Below are positions 1 to 11,391 of a DNA stretch of 21,482 nt, one piece after another (within the stretch, counting starts at the first letter, position 1; every line of letters starts with the position of its first letter). The stretch lies in NCBI GenBank assembly GCA_002432095.1, contig DJFQ01000171.1, positions 3,814-25,295 of the forward strand. The letters run 5' to 3'. The position numbers were made by a program, and so were the translations under genes. Origin of the DNA: Marinagarivorans sp. UBA5868 (GTDB lineage: Bacteria > Pseudomonadota > Gammaproteobacteria > Pseudomonadales > Cellvibrionaceae). The notes under the pieces were generated by a model. It searched no databases. It saw nothing but the letters and a program-made list of their open reading frames with translations, and was not told where the DNA came from.

Positions 1-1652
1 ATCATCATCGCCGCTTGAAAATTTTTCGCCTCCAGCATTTTTTCAATCAGTTCATCGGGCAGCGCCTCACCGGTTTTGTAATGTCCCGAAAGACTTTTCA
101 ATACCGTCGGTTCCCAACACCAGTTCTCCATAAACTGACTGGGCAGCTCCACTGCGTCCCAGGCCACGCCGTTAATACCGGAAACCGCAGCCACATCCAC
201 CTGCGTCAACATGTGATGCAGGCCGTGACCGAATTCATGAAATAAGGTGGTGACTTCGTTGTGTGTCAACAGGCTGGGGGTATCGCCCACCGGCGCATTG
301 AAGTTGCACACCAGGTAAGCCACCGGCAATTGCAGTTTTTCCGCGGAGCGGCGGCGCACGCGACATTCCGCCATCCAGGCGCCACCACGCTTGCCCTCGC
401 GTGCGAAAAGATCCAGGTAGAAATACGCCAGAGGTTTGCCTTTACGCTCGACTCGATAAAATTGCACGTCCTCATGCCATGTCTCCGTGCCTTGCTGAGG
501 TGAAATGTCGATATCAAAGAGTTTCTTATTCAGCGCGAACAGGCCTTCAAGCACTTTTGGCAGGGTAAAGTATGGACGCAGCACCTCTTGGGAAATCTGA
601 TAGCGCGCTTCTTTTAGCTTCTCTGAGTAATAGGGCACATCCCATACTTCGAGGTTATCCGCGCCGTGCGTGTCCCTCGCCCAGCTGCGCAATTCGTTCA
701 AATCATGCTCGGCCTGGGTTCGCGATTTCTGTGCCAGTTCCTGCAAAAAATCCAAGACCTGACTGGTGCTTTGCGCCATCTTTGGCTCGATGGATAACTC
801 GGCGTAACTGGAAAACCCTAGCAGCCGCGCCAGCTCCTGGCGCAATTGGAGAATTTCTTCGATCAGGGAGGTGTTATCCCACTGCCCCGCGGTTGGTCCC
901 TGGTCCGATGCTCGAGTCATGTATGCCGTGTACATCTCGCATCGCAATTCGCGGTTGTCCGCCTGAGTCATCACGGTCAGATATACAGGGCCATCTAACG
1001 TCAACACCCAACCGTCGAGATTTTTGCTGGCCGCCGCGCGCGCGGCACTCGCCAGGGCGGACTCGGGAAGACCCTGGAGTTCAGCGGCGTCCGTAATGTG
1101 TTTGAACCAACCCTGAGTCGCGTCCAATACATTGTTGGAGAAACGGTTGCTGAGATCAGAGAGACGGGTCTGAATATCGCCGTAGCGCTTTTTTGATGCT
1201 TCCGGCAGGCTCACCCCAGCGAGACGAAAATCACGCAATGCATTGCGCACCGCCGTTTGTTGCGCAATGGTCAAGGCGGCAAAACTCTCATTTCCGGCCA
1301 AGCGCTCGTAAGCAGCAAACAAGGCGCTGTTTTGACCAATTCGGGTGTTGTATTCCGTTAGCAGGGCGATGCTGCTGTTATAGGCCTCACGCAACTGCGG
1401 ATTATTGGCAACGCCATTGAGATGGCTCACCGGCGACCACGCTTGATTCAGACGGTCCTCGCGCTCCTCCAAAGGTGCAATCAGCGAATCCCAGTCTGGG
1501 TCCTGCAATTGCTCCAACTGCGTCTCAAGCGCGGCCAAGTTGCTCTGGGTCAAACTCTGTACCGCCGGCAGCACATGCTGGGACTGTATCGCCGCAAACG
1601 GCGGCAGGGGGTGAGATTTGAGTAGGGGGTTTTCGGTGGATGAATCGAACAT
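1..1652 (-). CDS. prlC: Oligopeptidase A (M3 family zinc metallopeptidase), 3' end outside window
   Basis: Cytoplasmic M3A metallopeptidase that degrades short peptides, including cleaved signal peptides. The frame is open from an ATG at 1652-1650 to the window edge, giving 550 codons. The E. coli protein has about 680 residues, so roughly the last 130 are missing. The zinc motif HEFGH is at residues 472-476 (bases 225-239), followed by GLHHML, which is typical of the family. Upstream blocks such as GAWMAECRVRRR and LPVAYLVCNF also fit. The start is backed by an AGGAAAGG ribosome-binding site at 1659-1666. No frameshift is seen. It diverges from the carbonic anhydrase-like gene with 81 bases between them. 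In Pseudomonas, prlC and a YrdA-type gene are likewise neighbours (from general knowledge). Function is secure; only the C-terminus cannot be judged. Confidence 0.95.
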   Translation of the reverse strand, partial: MFDSSTENPLLKSHPLPPFAAIQSQHVLPAVQSLTQSNLAALETQLEQLQDPDWDSLIAPLEEREDRLNQAWSPVSHLNGVANNPQLREAYNSSIALLTEYNTRIGQNSALFAAYERLAGNESFAALTIAQQTAVRNALRDFRLAGVSLPEASKKRYGDIQTRLSDLSNRFSNNVLDATQGWFKHITDAAELQGLPESALASAARAAASKNLDGWVLTLDGPVYLTVMTQADNRELRCEMYTAYMTRASDQGPTAGQWDNTSLIEEILQLRQELARLLGFSSYAELSIEPKMAQSTSQVLDFLQELAQKSRTQAEHDLNELRSWARDTHGADNLEVWDVPYYSEKLKEARYQISQEVLRPYFTLPKVLEGLFALNKKLFDIDISPQQGTETWHEDVQFYRVERKGKPLAYFYLDLFAREGKRGGAWMAECRVRRRSAEKLQLPVAYLVCNFNAPVGDTPSLLTHNEVTTLFHEFGHGLHHMLTQVDVAAVSGINGVAWDAVELPSQFMENWCWEPTVLKSLSGHYKTGEALPDELIEKMLEAKNFQAAMM

Positions 1653-1733
1653 ACAAACCTTTCCTCGTGTCTTCAGCTTGATAGGCGCAGCGATGGGCTA
1701 TGATACGTGATTATTTTTTGACAGGAGCATTCC

Positions 1734-2270
1734 ATGCCTGACTCCCTGCGTTCTTATCGTCATCACAGTCCGGTATTAGGCGAAGGGGTTTACGTCGACC
1801 CCGCAGCTGTCGTGATCGGCGATGTGGTCCTGGGTGACGACTGTTCCGTTTGGCCTTGTGCTGTGGTGCGAGGCGATATGCATCAAATCCGCATCGGCGC
1901 GCGCACCAGTATTCAAGACAATGCCGTCCTACACATCACCCATGCCAGCGACTTTAATCCGGGCGGCTGGCCTCTGACCGTCGGCGATGACGTTACCATC
2001 GGCCACGGCGCATGTTTGCACGGTTGCACCATCGGCAGCCGCGTTCTGGTTGGCATAGGCGTCACGGTGCTGGACGGTGCGGTAGTGGAGGATGAAGTGG
2101 TGATTGGCGCCGGAACGCTAGTGCCACCGGGCAAACGCTTGGAAAGCGGCTTTCTCTATGTCGGCAGCCCCTGCAAGCAGGCCCGTCCACTGAAGGACAG
2201 TGAACGGCGCTTCTTCCAGTACTCAGCACAAAATTACGTGAAGCTTAAAAACGAATATCTGGGCTCTTGA
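1734..2270 (+). CDS. yrdA: Gamma-carbonic anhydrase family protein (YrdA-like hexapeptide-repeat protein)
   Basis: 178-residue left-handed beta-helix protein of the gamma-carbonic anhydrase/YrdA family (E. coli YrdA has 184). Hexapeptide-type repeats with I/V-G-x-x spacing run from about residue 20 to 140 (VVIGDVVLGDD, LTVGDDVTIG, VVIGAGTLVPPG). The three likely zinc histidines are H67 (in VLHITH), H91 and H96 (GHGACLH). A short helical tail follows. Metal binding is well supported, but many YrdA proteins show weak or no hydration activity, so the reaction is not certain. The ATG has a good AGGAG at 1723-1727. A possible promoter, TTGATA at 1678 and TATGAT at 1699, has only a 15-base spacer and is weak. 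The gene converges on aroE with 14 bases between the stops and no terminator hairpin. Confidence 0.93.
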   Translation: MPDSLRSYRHHSPVLGEGVYVDPAAVVIGDVVLGDDCSVWPCAVVRGDMHQIRIGARTSIQDNAVLHITHASDFNPGGWPLTVGDDVTIGHGACLHGCTIGSRVLVGIGVTVLDGAVVEDEVVIGAGTLVPPGKRLESGFLYVGSPCKQARPLKDSERRFFQYSAQNYVKLKNEYLGS

Positions 2271-2284
2271 ACAAACACCGGAAA

Positions 2285-3103
2285 TCAACCTGCATTGACC
2301 AGACGGCGCAGCCTCTCCACCACCGGGGCTGTGTCCGGGCGCACACCCCGCCACAAGTAAAACGCTTCCGCTGCCTGCTGGACCAGCATTCCCAAACCAT
2401 CCGAGCAGCGTTCGACGCCCTGCTCCGTTGCCCAGCGCAAAAATGCAGTGGGCCCAACCCCGTACATCAGATCATAAACTGCAGTTTGCGCCCCCAGCAG
2501 ACCTGCTGGCAGTGGAGGCAATTCGTTCGCCAGACTGGCTGATGTGCCATTGATCACGAGATCGAAACCGCCTTCCAACTCAGCGTAACTGGAGGCACCC
2601 ACCGCTCCGCCGGGAAACGCCTCAGCAATGGCCATTGCTTTTTTCACCGTTCGGTTGGCGATTAACAGTGATTCCGGTTTTTGTTCGAGCAGCGGCCCAA
2701 TAATGCCGCGCACGGCGCCGCCGGCGCCTAGTACAAGTATTCGCCGGCCGGATAGTGGCCAGTCCTGCACGAGAAGATCGGCCACCAGCCCGGCGCCGTC
2801 GGTATTGTCTCCCATCACCGTGCCATCGTTTTGCAAGGCAAGTGTATTGACGGCGCCGGCCAACCGGGCTCTGTCGGTGAGGACATCAGCAAACCGAAAC
2901 GCCTGTTCTTTGAACGGTACTGTGACATTTAGCCCTTTGCCTCCAAGGGCGAAAAACCCGCTCACGTCTTCGTCGAACGCCGTCATCTCCACCAGGATTT
3001 TTTCGTACATTAACGACTGTCCCGTCTGCTCGGCAAACCACTGGTGAATATATGGAGATTTGGAATGGGCAATTGGATTGCCGACCACCGCATAACGGTC
3101 CAT
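2285..3103 (-). CDS. aroE: Shikimate dehydrogenase (NADP+)
   Basis: Reduces 3-dehydroshikimate to shikimate with NADPH in the chorismate pathway. From the ATG at 3103 the product has 272 residues, like E. coli AroE. The substrate site is visible at the N-terminus (SKSP at 13-16), with catalytic Lys65 in NVTVPFK and Asp102 in DNTDGAGLV. The Rossmann glycine loop GAGGAVRG follows. A GTG 12 bases upstream is in frame, but the ATG places Lys65 and Asp102 at their usual numbers and leaves a 2-base gap to the hemF stop, so it is preferred. A GGGAG in the end of hemF can serve as ribosome-binding site, suggesting coupled translation. It is the last gene of the dprA-tsaC-hemF-aroE group. Confidence 0.97.
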   Translation of the reverse strand: MDRYAVVGNPIAHSKSPYIHQWFAEQTGQSLMYEKILVEMTAFDEDVSGFFALGGKGLNVTVPFKEQAFRFADVLTDRARLAGAVNTLALQNDGTVMGDNTDGAGLVADLLVQDWPLSGRRILVLGAGGAVRGIIGPLLEQKPESLLIANRTVKKAMAIAEAFPGGAVGASSYAELEGGFDLVINGTSASLANELPPLPAGLLGAQTAVYDLMYGVGPTAFLRWATEQGVERCSDGLGMLVQQAAEAFYLWRGVRPDTAPVVERLRRLVNAG

Positions 3104-3105
3104 GA

Positions 3106-4594
<1,489 letters not shown>

Positions 4595-4654
4595 GGAATT
4601 CTCTGGGGTTTGGCTAATGGCGGCGTTACGTCGACGAAAGGCGGAAAAAGTACC

Positions 4655-5827
4655 TCAGTTGGCCTTGAGGGACAAGCCTAGGCCCTTGGCTGCCGGAAAC
4701 GCCCGCGCATAGCCGCTACCCATATTGCCAACCAGGCCACGCAGCTCCATGGTGAGCAGGGCGGCCATCAACTCGCCGGCACCCAGACCCGTACGTTCAA
4801 CCAAGGCATCCAGCGTGACGGGGTCATAACCGAGCTCGGCAAGGATGCGCTCCTCGTGTTCATTTTCAACAAGCTCACCCGCAACCTGAAGCGCGGTGCG
4901 TATGGGATCTTCAAGTTCCTGCCATTTCATCGACAAAAAACCCTGAAGCTCATCAATAATGTCCTGAGCTGTTTCTACGAGTTTCGCGCCATCCTTGATC
5001 AGTGAGTGACAGCCGCGACTAAGAGGATTGTGAATCGAACCGGGAATAGCAAAAACCTCCCGGTTCTGCTGCAACGCATAGCGCGCAGTGATCAGCGATC
5101 CGCTTTTTACGGCAGCTTCCACCACCAGAACCCCCAGACTCAAACCGCTGATAATCCGGTTGCGCTGGGGAAAATTAGCGGGCAGCGGCTGCACCCCCAG
5201 CGGAAACTCGGTGATCACTGCGCCGCCTTGGTTGACAATCTCCTGAGCGATTTGGAAGTGCCGCTGGGGATAGATCTGGTCAATGCCCGTACCGAGCACC
5301 GCGATGGTTTTGCCATTTGCCGCAAGAGTTCCTTGGTGTGCGGCGATATCAACTCCTAACGCCAGACCGCTGGTGATGGTAACGCCGGCTTGCGCCAGCT
5401 CCCGGGAAAACTGACTTGCGTTGTCGCGCCCACCAGCGGTTGGGCTGCGACTGCCAACTACAGCGATCTGCGGCAGCGACAAAACGGTGGGATCGCCCCA
5501 CACATACAGCAACGGAGGCGCACGACGAATTTCCCGAAGAAGGTGCGGATAGAGTTCACTGTGGGTATCCAACAAATGAATATTGCGCTCGGCAAGCCAG
5601 GCCATGTCAGCCCGCACTTGGCGCATGACGGCGCTGTCTTCGCCATGCTCGCGATAATCCATAAGAACATCGCAGGCAGCGGCGGAAAGCACTTTGGATA
5701 TCACATCGATCGGCGCTTCAAGAGCGGTATTGAGAATGGGAAATTCATCCAGGAGGCGCCAATAAGTGCCAGAACCCGTTTCCGGCAGGCGTTGGAGAAG
5801 CAGCAATTGTTCGATGGAAGTCAACAT
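4655..5827 (-). CDS. dprA: DNA-processing protein A (Smf/DprA)
   Basis: Binds incoming single-stranded DNA and loads RecA during natural transformation; it is also widely conserved in non-competent bacteria. From the ATG at 5827 the product has 390 residues (E. coli Smf 374). After an N-terminal helical region, the Rossmann-like DprA core shows VVGSRS (about 123-128), TSGLALGVDIAAH, LGTGIDQIYP, the signature FPQRNRIISGLS, and SGSLITAR. The last 70 residues (YDPVTLDALVERTGLG onward) look like the DprA winged helix. An in-frame GTG 66 bases upstream would add 22 residues; the ATG is preferred because MLTSIEQLLLL matches the usual family N-terminus. An intrinsic terminator lies upstream between it and the LysM gene, so it probably has its own promoter, but no convincing one was found. 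Confidence 0.95.
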   Translation of the reverse strand: MLTSIEQLLLLQRLPETGSGTYWRLLDEFPILNTALEAPIDVISKVLSAAACDVLMDYREHGEDSAVMRQVRADMAWLAERNIHLLDTHSELYPHLLREIRRAPPLLYVWGDPTVLSLPQIAVVGSRSPTAGGRDNASQFSRELAQAGVTITSGLALGVDIAAHQGTLAANGKTIAVLGTGIDQIYPQRHFQIAQEIVNQGGAVITEFPLGVQPLPANFPQRNRIISGLSLGVLVVEAAVKSGSLITARYALQQNREVFAIPGSIHNPLSRGCHSLIKDGAKLVETAQDIIDELQGFLSMKWQELEDPIRTALQVAGELVENEHEERILAELGYDPVTLDALVERTGLGAGELMAALLTMELRGLVGNMGSGYARAFPAAKGLGLSLKAN

Positions 5828-5925
5828 GACATCGTCCGTGAAACTCGTTAAACGATCGGCGTAAAGCCTATCAGTATGTGGATGCCGTGTCACCGTAATG
5901 GGGCGTAAACGACCAGATGTAAAAC

Positions 5926-5951
5926 AAAAAGCCCCGCAGGCGCGGGGCTTT
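5926..5951 (-). terminator. Intrinsic terminator of the LysM gene
   Basis: A perfect 7-base-pair GC stem (GCCCCGC at 5931-5937, GCGGGGC at 5942-5948) with a four-base AGGC loop. Read on the minus strand it is followed by TTTTTGTTTT, a classic U-tract. It starts 20 bases past the LysM stop and separates that gene from dprA. Confidence 0.9.
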
Positions 5952-5970
5952 CGCCGAGATCTTTGTGAGA

Positions 5971-6993
5971 TTAGGGGTTGCGCACCAAATCGCGAACGGA
6001 GAGTGGACGTTCAGCCTCAAGCACCAATCCGAGGCTGAGCTTTTCGAAGGTGCGGAATACCATCACCAAGCCAGCCCGCTCGTCGGGCAAGGTCACGGTG
6101 TCGCCTTTTACACGATCCTTCACTTTGCCGCCGCGTTTGTATACCGCCAGAACGTTACCCACCTCCATACCCTCGCGATCGCCTCGATTGATGATGACCA
6201 CATCCATTTTGCCAACTTGTGTAACGCCACCTTCAACCGCAATGATCTGGGCGTTCACTTCTCCCTTGGGAGCCGATGGGAAAAAAGTGGAGTCGATGGA
6301 GCGCGTCTCTTCGCTCAACAGGCGGTCGCCCACACGAACCTCTTCGGTGGTGCGGGTCATTAACAGAGTTGCGATTTCACCTTCCAGCGCACGCATTCTG
6401 CCGGAGCCAATATCCAACGCCTGAATACCCAGGAATTCACCGGTATCTGGATCGACATAAGTCTCGCCTTTGCGATAGACCCCGTAGACGGAAACCTCTT
6501 CATCGAACTGGCCGCGGGCGTAAAGGCGATCGCCTTTACCAAGCACGAGGCGCTTCGCTTCACCTGATACCACGTGCGGCGCACGGTCGAGTTCTTCCTG
6601 GGTGACGATCCGACTGCGCGAGAGGAAGTTATTGATTTCATCCAACGGGATCGTCGGAATGGCTTCGCCAGCATCCAAAACTCTGACTTCCGGCGACAAT
6701 TTGACGACTCGGTTGGATGTGTCCACTACGATGCGGGGTTTGCCGTCGAAGTAAACAAGGCGAATGACATCACCGGGATAAATCAAGTGAGGGTTGGAAA
6801 TTTGTGGATTGACGTGCCAGATTTCCGGCCACATCCAAGGGTTATTGAGAAAAGAGTTGGAAATATCCCAGAGGGTATCGCCTTTTACGACCGTATATTG
6901 TTCAGGATAATTGGTCCGTAGTTCTGGTTCTTCTGCCATTGCCTGGCCGAGCAGCAGACATGCGCCCAGCAATCCCAAGATGCGTGTTTTCAT
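5971..6993 (-). CDS. Exported LysM-domain protein (PA0020-like)
   Basis: 340-residue exported protein. Residues 1-20 form a Sec signal peptide ending in AMA before EEPE. A LysM domain spans about 32-80 (YTVVKGDTLWDIS, NPHLIYPGDVIRL), which in this family binds peptidoglycan glycan strands. The remaining 260 residues are a mixed beta-rich region without a motif I can name and with no visible catalytic triad. Neighbouring position next to dprA and opposite def is conserved in Pseudomonas (a PA0020-like gene, from general knowledge), where the role is not settled. A sigma70-like promoter lies about 46 bases upstream and a strong terminator follows the stop, so it is probably transcribed alone. 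Localisation in the periplasm at the cell wall is inferred; the molecular function is unknown. Confidence 0.85.
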   Translation of the reverse strand: MKTRILGLLGACLLLGQAMAEEPELRTNYPEQYTVVKGDTLWDISNSFLNNPWMWPEIWHVNPQISNPHLIYPGDVIRLVYFDGKPRIVVDTSNRVVKLSPEVRVLDAGEAIPTIPLDEINNFLSRSRIVTQEELDRAPHVVSGEAKRLVLGKGDRLYARGQFDEEVSVYGVYRKGETYVDPDTGEFLGIQALDIGSGRMRALEGEIATLLMTRTTEEVRVGDRLLSEETRSIDSTFFPSAPKGEVNAQIIAVEGGVTQVGKMDVVIINRGDREGMEVGNVLAVYKRGGKVKDRVKGDTVTLPDERAGLVMVFRTFEKLSLGLVLEAERPLSVRDLVRNP

Positions 6994-7038
6994 ATTCAGC
7001 GGTCCTGTACCATGCGGCCCTAGAGATGTATTAAAGTT

Positions 7039-7068
7039 ATTATAGTAGTCGAATGCTGCTGGGGTGAA
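7039..7068 (-). promoter_or_regulatory. Sigma70-type promoter for the LysM gene
   Basis: On the minus strand a perfect TATAAT (7044-7039) lies 18 bases after TTCACC (7068-7063), which matches the -35 consensus at four of six positions. The -10 box is 46 bases from the ATG at 6993, leaving room for a leader. The region is the divergent LysM/def spacer. No comparably good promoter was found for def. Confidence 0.45.
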
Positions 7069-7167
7069 AGCCTGAGTCGGCAGAGGTCGTCTTCAATAAC
7101 TGTTGGCTGAACATTATGTTAGCAGCGACATTTACCCGTTTACTAGAGAAGTTTGTCACAAAGGCTA

Positions 7168-7671
7168 ATGGCACAATTAACCATACTCCACTTCCCCGAC
7201 CCGCGCCTGCGGACTCACGCCAAACCCGTTGAACAGGTGGATGACCGCGTCCGCCAGCTGATCGATGACATGTTTGAAACCATGTATGAGGCGCCAGGCG
7301 TGGGTCTTGCCGCGACGCAGGTCAATGTTCACGAACAAATCATCGTCATTGATGTGTCGGAAGAGCGTGACCAGCCTCTGGTATTCGTCAATCCTAAGAT
7401 TGAAGTCCTCGACGAAACGCTATTCGACTACGAGGAAGGCTGTCTGAGCGTACCTGGGTTCTACGAAAAAATCACCCGGCCTCGACACGTGCGAGTTACC
7501 GCTCTGGACCGCAACGGCGAATCCTTCACCATTGAGCCGGAGGGTCTGCTGGCTGTTTGCATTCAACACGAATGCGATCACTTGAACGGCAAGCTCTTCG
7601 TTGACTACTTATCCAATCTCAAGCGTCAGCGGATTCGCGCCAAACTCGAAAAACAACGCAAAGAAGCCTGA
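7168..7671 (+). CDS. def: Peptide deformylase
   Basis: Removes the formyl group from the initiator methionine of nascent proteins; a metal hydrolase acting at the ribosome exit. 167 residues from the ATG at 7168 (E. coli 168). The three canonical motifs are present: GVGLAATQ (44-51), EGCLS with metal-ligand Cys92, and QHECDH with His134, Glu135 and His138. An in-frame TTG at 7153 would add five residues. The ATG is preferred because [15 protein letters not shown] aligns residue by residue with the family start, although the AGG ahead of it is only three bases away. It opens the def-fmt-rsmB-trkA-trkH run; fmt starts 33 bases after its stop. Formylation and deformylation are thus encoded together. 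Confidence 0.97.
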   Translation: MAQLTILHFPDPRLRTHAKPVEQVDDRVRQLIDDMFETMYEAPGVGLAATQVNVHEQIIVIDVSEERDQPLVFVNPKIEVLDETLFDYEEGCLSVPGFYEKITRPRHVRVTALDRNGESFTIEPEGLLAVCIQHECDHLNGKLFVDYLSNLKRQRIRAKLEKQRKEA

Positions 7672-7704
7672 TCCCGCTCTCCCAAACTTTTATTCGGAAC
7701 CCCG

Positions 7705-8664
7705 ATGGCCAGTGACAAAGGGCTCAAAATTATTTTTGCCGGAACACCGGATTTTGCCGCTCGGCACTTGCGCGCGCTGTTGCAGAGCGAGCATCAAATC
7801 GTTGCTGTGTATACGCAACCGGACCGTCCTGCGGGGAGAGGTAAAAAGCTGCAGATCAGTCCGGTTAAGGAACTGGCGCTGGCTTCCGGCCTTGACGTTC
7901 AGCAGCCGCTGTCGTTGAAAAATCCCGACGCACAGGCAGCTTTGGCGGCATACGGCGCCGACGTTATGGTTGTGGTGGCCTACGGATTGTTACTACCGGC
8001 GGCGGTGCTCGAATTACCGCGTTTGGGCTGCATCAACGTCCACGCCTCGCTGCTGCCGCGCTGGCGTGGCGCAGCGCCGATTCAGCGCTCGATCGAGGCC
8101 GGAGACGAACAGACCGGTATCACGATCATGCAAATGGATATAGGGCTGGATACCGGCGACATGCTGTCTGTGCATACCTGCCCCATATTGCCGCGGGATA
8201 CGGCAACGGACCTGCACGACCGGTTGGCGGATATGGGTCCACCGGCGTTGCTGCAAACGCTTCAGCAGCTGAAAAACGGCTCGTTGATCGGTGAAAAGCA
8301 GAATGACCATCTCGCCACCTACGCGCATAAATTATCGAAGGAAGAAGCGGAGATCGACTGGTCGCTACCAGCGCAGCAGATCGACCGGCGCATTCGTGCT
8401 TTCAATCCTTTCCCCGTGGCGTTTACGACTTTTGCCAGCGAAAACCTGCGGATTTATGCGGCTGAATTGCATAGCCGTACGCATTCGGCAATACCCGGCA
8501 CCGTTTTGCAGGTGGAACGGGAGTTGGTGATCGCATGCGGTGAGCAGACGTCGCTGTCACTTTTGACCGTTCAACTGCCAGGGAAAAAAGCGCTGGCGGT
8601 GAAAGACCTGCTAAACGGCGCCGCGGGCCGCTGGCAATCGGGCATGCGCCTGGGAACACCATGA
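7705..8664 (+). CDS. fmt: Methionyl-tRNA formyltransferase
   Basis: Formylates Met-tRNAfMet using 10-formyltetrahydrofolate before translation initiation. 319 residues (E. coli 315). The N-terminal domain starts with [11 protein letters not shown]. The catalytic set N111, H113 and D149 is in place ([18 protein letters not shown] and [11 protein letters not shown]), and the conserved SLLPRWRG loop is intact. A C-terminal domain of about 110 residues (from FNPFPVAF) is the tRNA-binding OB-like fold of the family. The ATG follows a weak CGGA site. Its stop overlaps the rsmB start by four bases (ATGA at 8661), implying translational coupling. Confidence 0.97.
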   Translation: MASDKGLKIIFAGTPDFAARHLRALLQSEHQIVAVYTQPDRPAGRGKKLQISPVKELALASGLDVQQPLSLKNPDAQAALAAYGADVMVVVAYGLLLPAAVLELPRLGCINVHASLLPRWRGAAPIQRSIEAGDEQTGITIMQMDIGLDTGDMLSVHTCPILPRDTATDLHDRLADMGPPALLQTLQQLKNGSLIGEKQNDHLATYAHKLSKEEAEIDWSLPAQQIDRRIRAFNPFPVAFTTFASENLRIYAAELHSRTHSAIPGTVLQVERELVIACGEQTSLSLLTVQLPGKKALAVKDLLNGAAGRWQSGMRLGTP

Positions 8665-9938
8665 GCGCTTCTGTGCGCACTCTGGCGGCGCGCTTCCTTG
8701 CCGACGTAATTCGCGGGGACAAATCCCTGGCCGCCCTACCCGCCAATCCCAATCTTAATCCTCAGGATCGCGCCCTGCTTCAAGAACTCTGCTTTGGGAC
8801 CTGCCGTTTCTACTTTCGCCAGGAAGCCATGTTGCGCGATTTGCTTCCCAAACCGCTTAAAGCCAAAGACGCCGATGTGCTCGCGCTACTGCACTTAGGC
8901 ATCTATCAACTGCTGCACACCCGGATTCCAGATCACGCTGCCATAGGCGCAACCGTCGAGGCTGCCAATGGACTGAAAAAACCCTGGGCGAAGGGGCTGG
9001 TTAACGGGGTGTTGCGCAATGTGCAACGACGCTTACCCGAACTCCAGCAGGTCGAGCCGCCAAATCATCCACCATGGCTGATCGACAAGTTGCAGCAGGC
9101 TTGGCCGGACTCGTGGCAGACGGTTCTGGCTGCGAATGACCAGCGACCGCCGTTTACATTGCGGGTCAATCGTCGTCGGGCCAACAGGGACACTTATCTT
9201 GCCCAGCTACGGGCAGGCGGTTTCGTTGGCGAGTGCTGCGAATTAGCCGCCGACGGCATTACCCTGGATCGGGCGTGTCCGGTTGGCGAATTGCCGGGCT
9301 TCGAGGATGCGATGGTCAGTGTGCAGGACGAAGCGGCGCAATTGGCGGCAGATCTTCTACAGCTGGCTCCAGCGCTGCGCGTCCTCGATACCTGCTGTGC
9401 TCCCGGCGGCAAAACCTGTCATATGCTGGAGCGCGAACCGGCGCTGCAGGAGGTTGTGGCACTGGATGTGGAAGCGGCGCGGATGGCCCGGGTCGAACAA
9501 AACCTGGAGCGCCTCGGACTAAAGGCAACGCTCAAGGTCGCCGATGCAACTCGCCTCTCGGATTGGTGGGACCAGGTTCCTTTTGACCGGATTCTGCTTG
9601 ATGCCCCCTGCTCCGCCACTGGCGTGATCCGCCGCCATCCGGATATCAAATTGCTGCGACGCGCAAACGATATTGATAAGCTGGCCAACTTGCAGCGCCA
9701 ACTGCTAACCGAGCTCTGGCAAACCCTTAAACCTGGCGGGCTGCTGGTTTATGCCACCTGCTCTGTGCTTTCCCAGGAAAACGAAGAAACCGTGGCCGGA
9801 TTCCTTGCAGAGCAAAACGATGCCGAGCATGAGCCCATCAATGCCTTGTGGGGGCATGCTCGACAGTACGGCCGCCAACTGCTGCCACGTGATGGCGGTC
9901 ACGACGGTTTCTATTACGCGCTGTTGCGCAGGCGCTGA
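8661..9938 (+). CDS. rsmB: 16S rRNA (cytosine-967-C5)-methyltransferase RsmB
   Basis: SAM-dependent enzyme that makes m5C967 in 16S rRNA. 425 residues (E. coli 429). The N-terminal third is a NusB-like RNA-binding helical domain ([14 protein letters not shown] to [11 protein letters not shown]). The catalytic domain shows the SAM loop [13 protein letters not shown] and the two active cysteines of RNA m5C methyltransferases: Cys317 in [15 protein letters not shown] and Cys367 in YATCSV. The start ATG sits in an ATGA overlap with fmt. trkA begins 47 bases after the stop. The gene order fmt-rsmB-trkA is the same in E. coli and Pseudomonas. Confidence 0.97.
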   Translation: MSASVRTLAARFLADVIRGDKSLAALPANPNLNPQDRALLQELCFGTCRFYFRQEAMLRDLLPKPLKAKDADVLALLHLGIYQLLHTRIPDHAAIGATVEAANGLKKPWAKGLVNGVLRNVQRRLPELQQVEPPNHPPWLIDKLQQAWPDSWQTVLAANDQRPPFTLRVNRRRANRDTYLAQLRAGGFVGECCELAADGITLDRACPVGELPGFEDAMVSVQDEAAQLAADLLQLAPALRVLDTCCAPGGKTCHMLEREPALQEVVALDVEAARMARVEQNLERLGLKATLKVADATRLSDWWDQVPFDRILLDAPCSATGVIRRHPDIKLLRRANDIDKLANLQRQLLTELWQTLKPGGLLVYATCSVLSQENEETVAGFLAEQNDAEHEPINALWGHARQYGRQLLPRDGGHDGFYYALLRRR

Positions 9939-9985
9939 CATGCCGGGCACGGCGCCATCCGACAATCGGCAGAGTTTGTCTCTCT

Positions 9986-11389
9986 ATGAAAATCATCATC
10001 CTTGGCGCGGGACAGGTCGGCGGCACGCTGGCGGGTAACTTGTCCAGCGAAGCCAATGACATCACCGTTGTCGATCGCAACGAAAACTCCTTGCGAGAAC
10101 TGCGCGACCGCATTGATATAGGTGTGGTCGCTGGGCATGCATCCCATCCGTCGGTGCTGCTGCGTGCCGGCATCGAAGATGCCGATATGCTGATCGCTGT
10201 CACCAGCGATGACGAGATCAATATGGTCGCCTGCCAAATCGCTCACAGCTTGTTTCACACACCCACCAAAATCGCGCGAGTGCGCTCGCAGGAATATGCG
10301 TCTTATCCGGGAATGTTTCGCAAAGACGCGATCCCTGTGGACGTGATCATCAGTCCTGAGCAGATTGTTTCCAATTACATTTATCGTCTGGTCGAACAGC
10401 CCGGTGCGCTCCAGGTGGTGGACTTTGCCGATGGCAGAGTTCAATTGGTGGCAGTAAGGGCTTACTACGGAGGACCATTGGTGGGCCAGGAGCTGCGCTT
10501 TATCCGCAAACATATGCCCAATGTCGATACCCGTGTCGCCGCGATCTATCGGCGAAACCGCGCTATTACGCCCCGCGGTAATACCGTCATCGAGGCCGAT
10601 GATGAAGTGTTTTTTATCGCCGCCCGCGAAGATATCCGTGCTGTGATGAGCGAGCTGCGCCGTTTAGACCGGCCATATAAACGCATTGTCATCGCTGGTG
10701 GCGGCAACATCGGTTTGAGCCTTGCAGCGAAGCTTGAAGAGCAATATTCGGTGAAACTGATCGAATATAACGAGAAACGTGCCGCGTTCCTCGCCGAAAA
10801 ATTGCGCCACGCAATAGTTCTTCACGGCAGCGCTTCCGATCGCGATTTGTTGTTGGAAGAAAACGTCGAGGACACGGATGTATTTTTGGCGGTGACCAAC
10901 AGCGATGAGGCCAACATTATGTCCTCGATGCTGGCCAAGCGGCTGGGGGCGCGCAAAGTGCTTACGTTGATTGGCAATCCCGCTTATGTGGATCTCGTGC
11001 AGGGTGGAGAGATCGACATCGCGATCTCTCCACAGCAGGCGACTATTGGAAGTTTGTTAACCCACGTAAGGCGCGGCGATATAGTGAATGTTCACTCACT
11101 TCGACGAGGCGCGGCGGAAGCCATTGAGGTGATTGCGCATGGCGACCATAAAAGCTCCAAAGTTGTCGGCCGCACTGTAGAGGATATCGACCTTCCCGAA
11201 GGCGCCACGATTGGCGCTATTGTTCGCGCGAAGAAAAACGATAACGGCGGTAATGATGGGTATGAGGTTCTGATTGCCCATGACGATACGCAAATTGAAT
11301 CCGGCGACCACGTAATTCTGTTTCTGGTGGATCGCCGCTACACCCGGGATATTGAACGCTTATTCCAGGTGGGTTTTACCTTCTTTTAA
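9986..11389 (+). CDS. trkA: Trk potassium uptake regulatory subunit TrkA
   Basis: Peripheral cytoplasmic NAD(H)-binding subunit that gates the TrkH/TrkG potassium channel. 467 residues (E. coli 458). Two tandem RCK units are seen: the first opens at residue 1 with [11 protein letters not shown] and an acidic VVDRN end to the second strand; the second opens at about residue 232 with [14 protein letters not shown]. Each is followed by a TrkA-C-like half (for example [21 protein letters not shown] at the end). The ATG at 9986 has a weak ribosome-binding site. trkH starts two bases after its stop, so channel and gate are made from one message. Confidence 0.97.
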   Translation: MKIIILGAGQVGGTLAGNLSSEANDITVVDRNENSLRELRDRIDIGVVAGHASHPSVLLRAGIEDADMLIAVTSDDEINMVACQIAHSLFHTPTKIARVRSQEYASYPGMFRKDAIPVDVIISPEQIVSNYIYRLVEQPGALQVVDFADGRVQLVAVRAYYGGPLVGQELRFIRKHMPNVDTRVAAIYRRNRAITPRGNTVIEADDEVFFIAAREDIRAVMSELRRLDRPYKRIVIAGGGNIGLSLAAKLEEQYSVKLIEYNEKRAAFLAEKLRHAIVLHGSASDRDLLLEENVEDTDVFLAVTNSDEANIMSSMLAKRLGARKVLTLIGNPAYVDLVQGGEIDIAISPQQATIGSLLTHVRRGDIVNVHSLRRGAAEAIEVIAHGDHKSSKVVGRTVEDIDLPEGATIGAIVRAKKNDNGGNDGYEVLIAHDDTQIESGDHVILFLVDRRYTRDIERLFQVGFTFF

Positions 11390-11391
11390 AC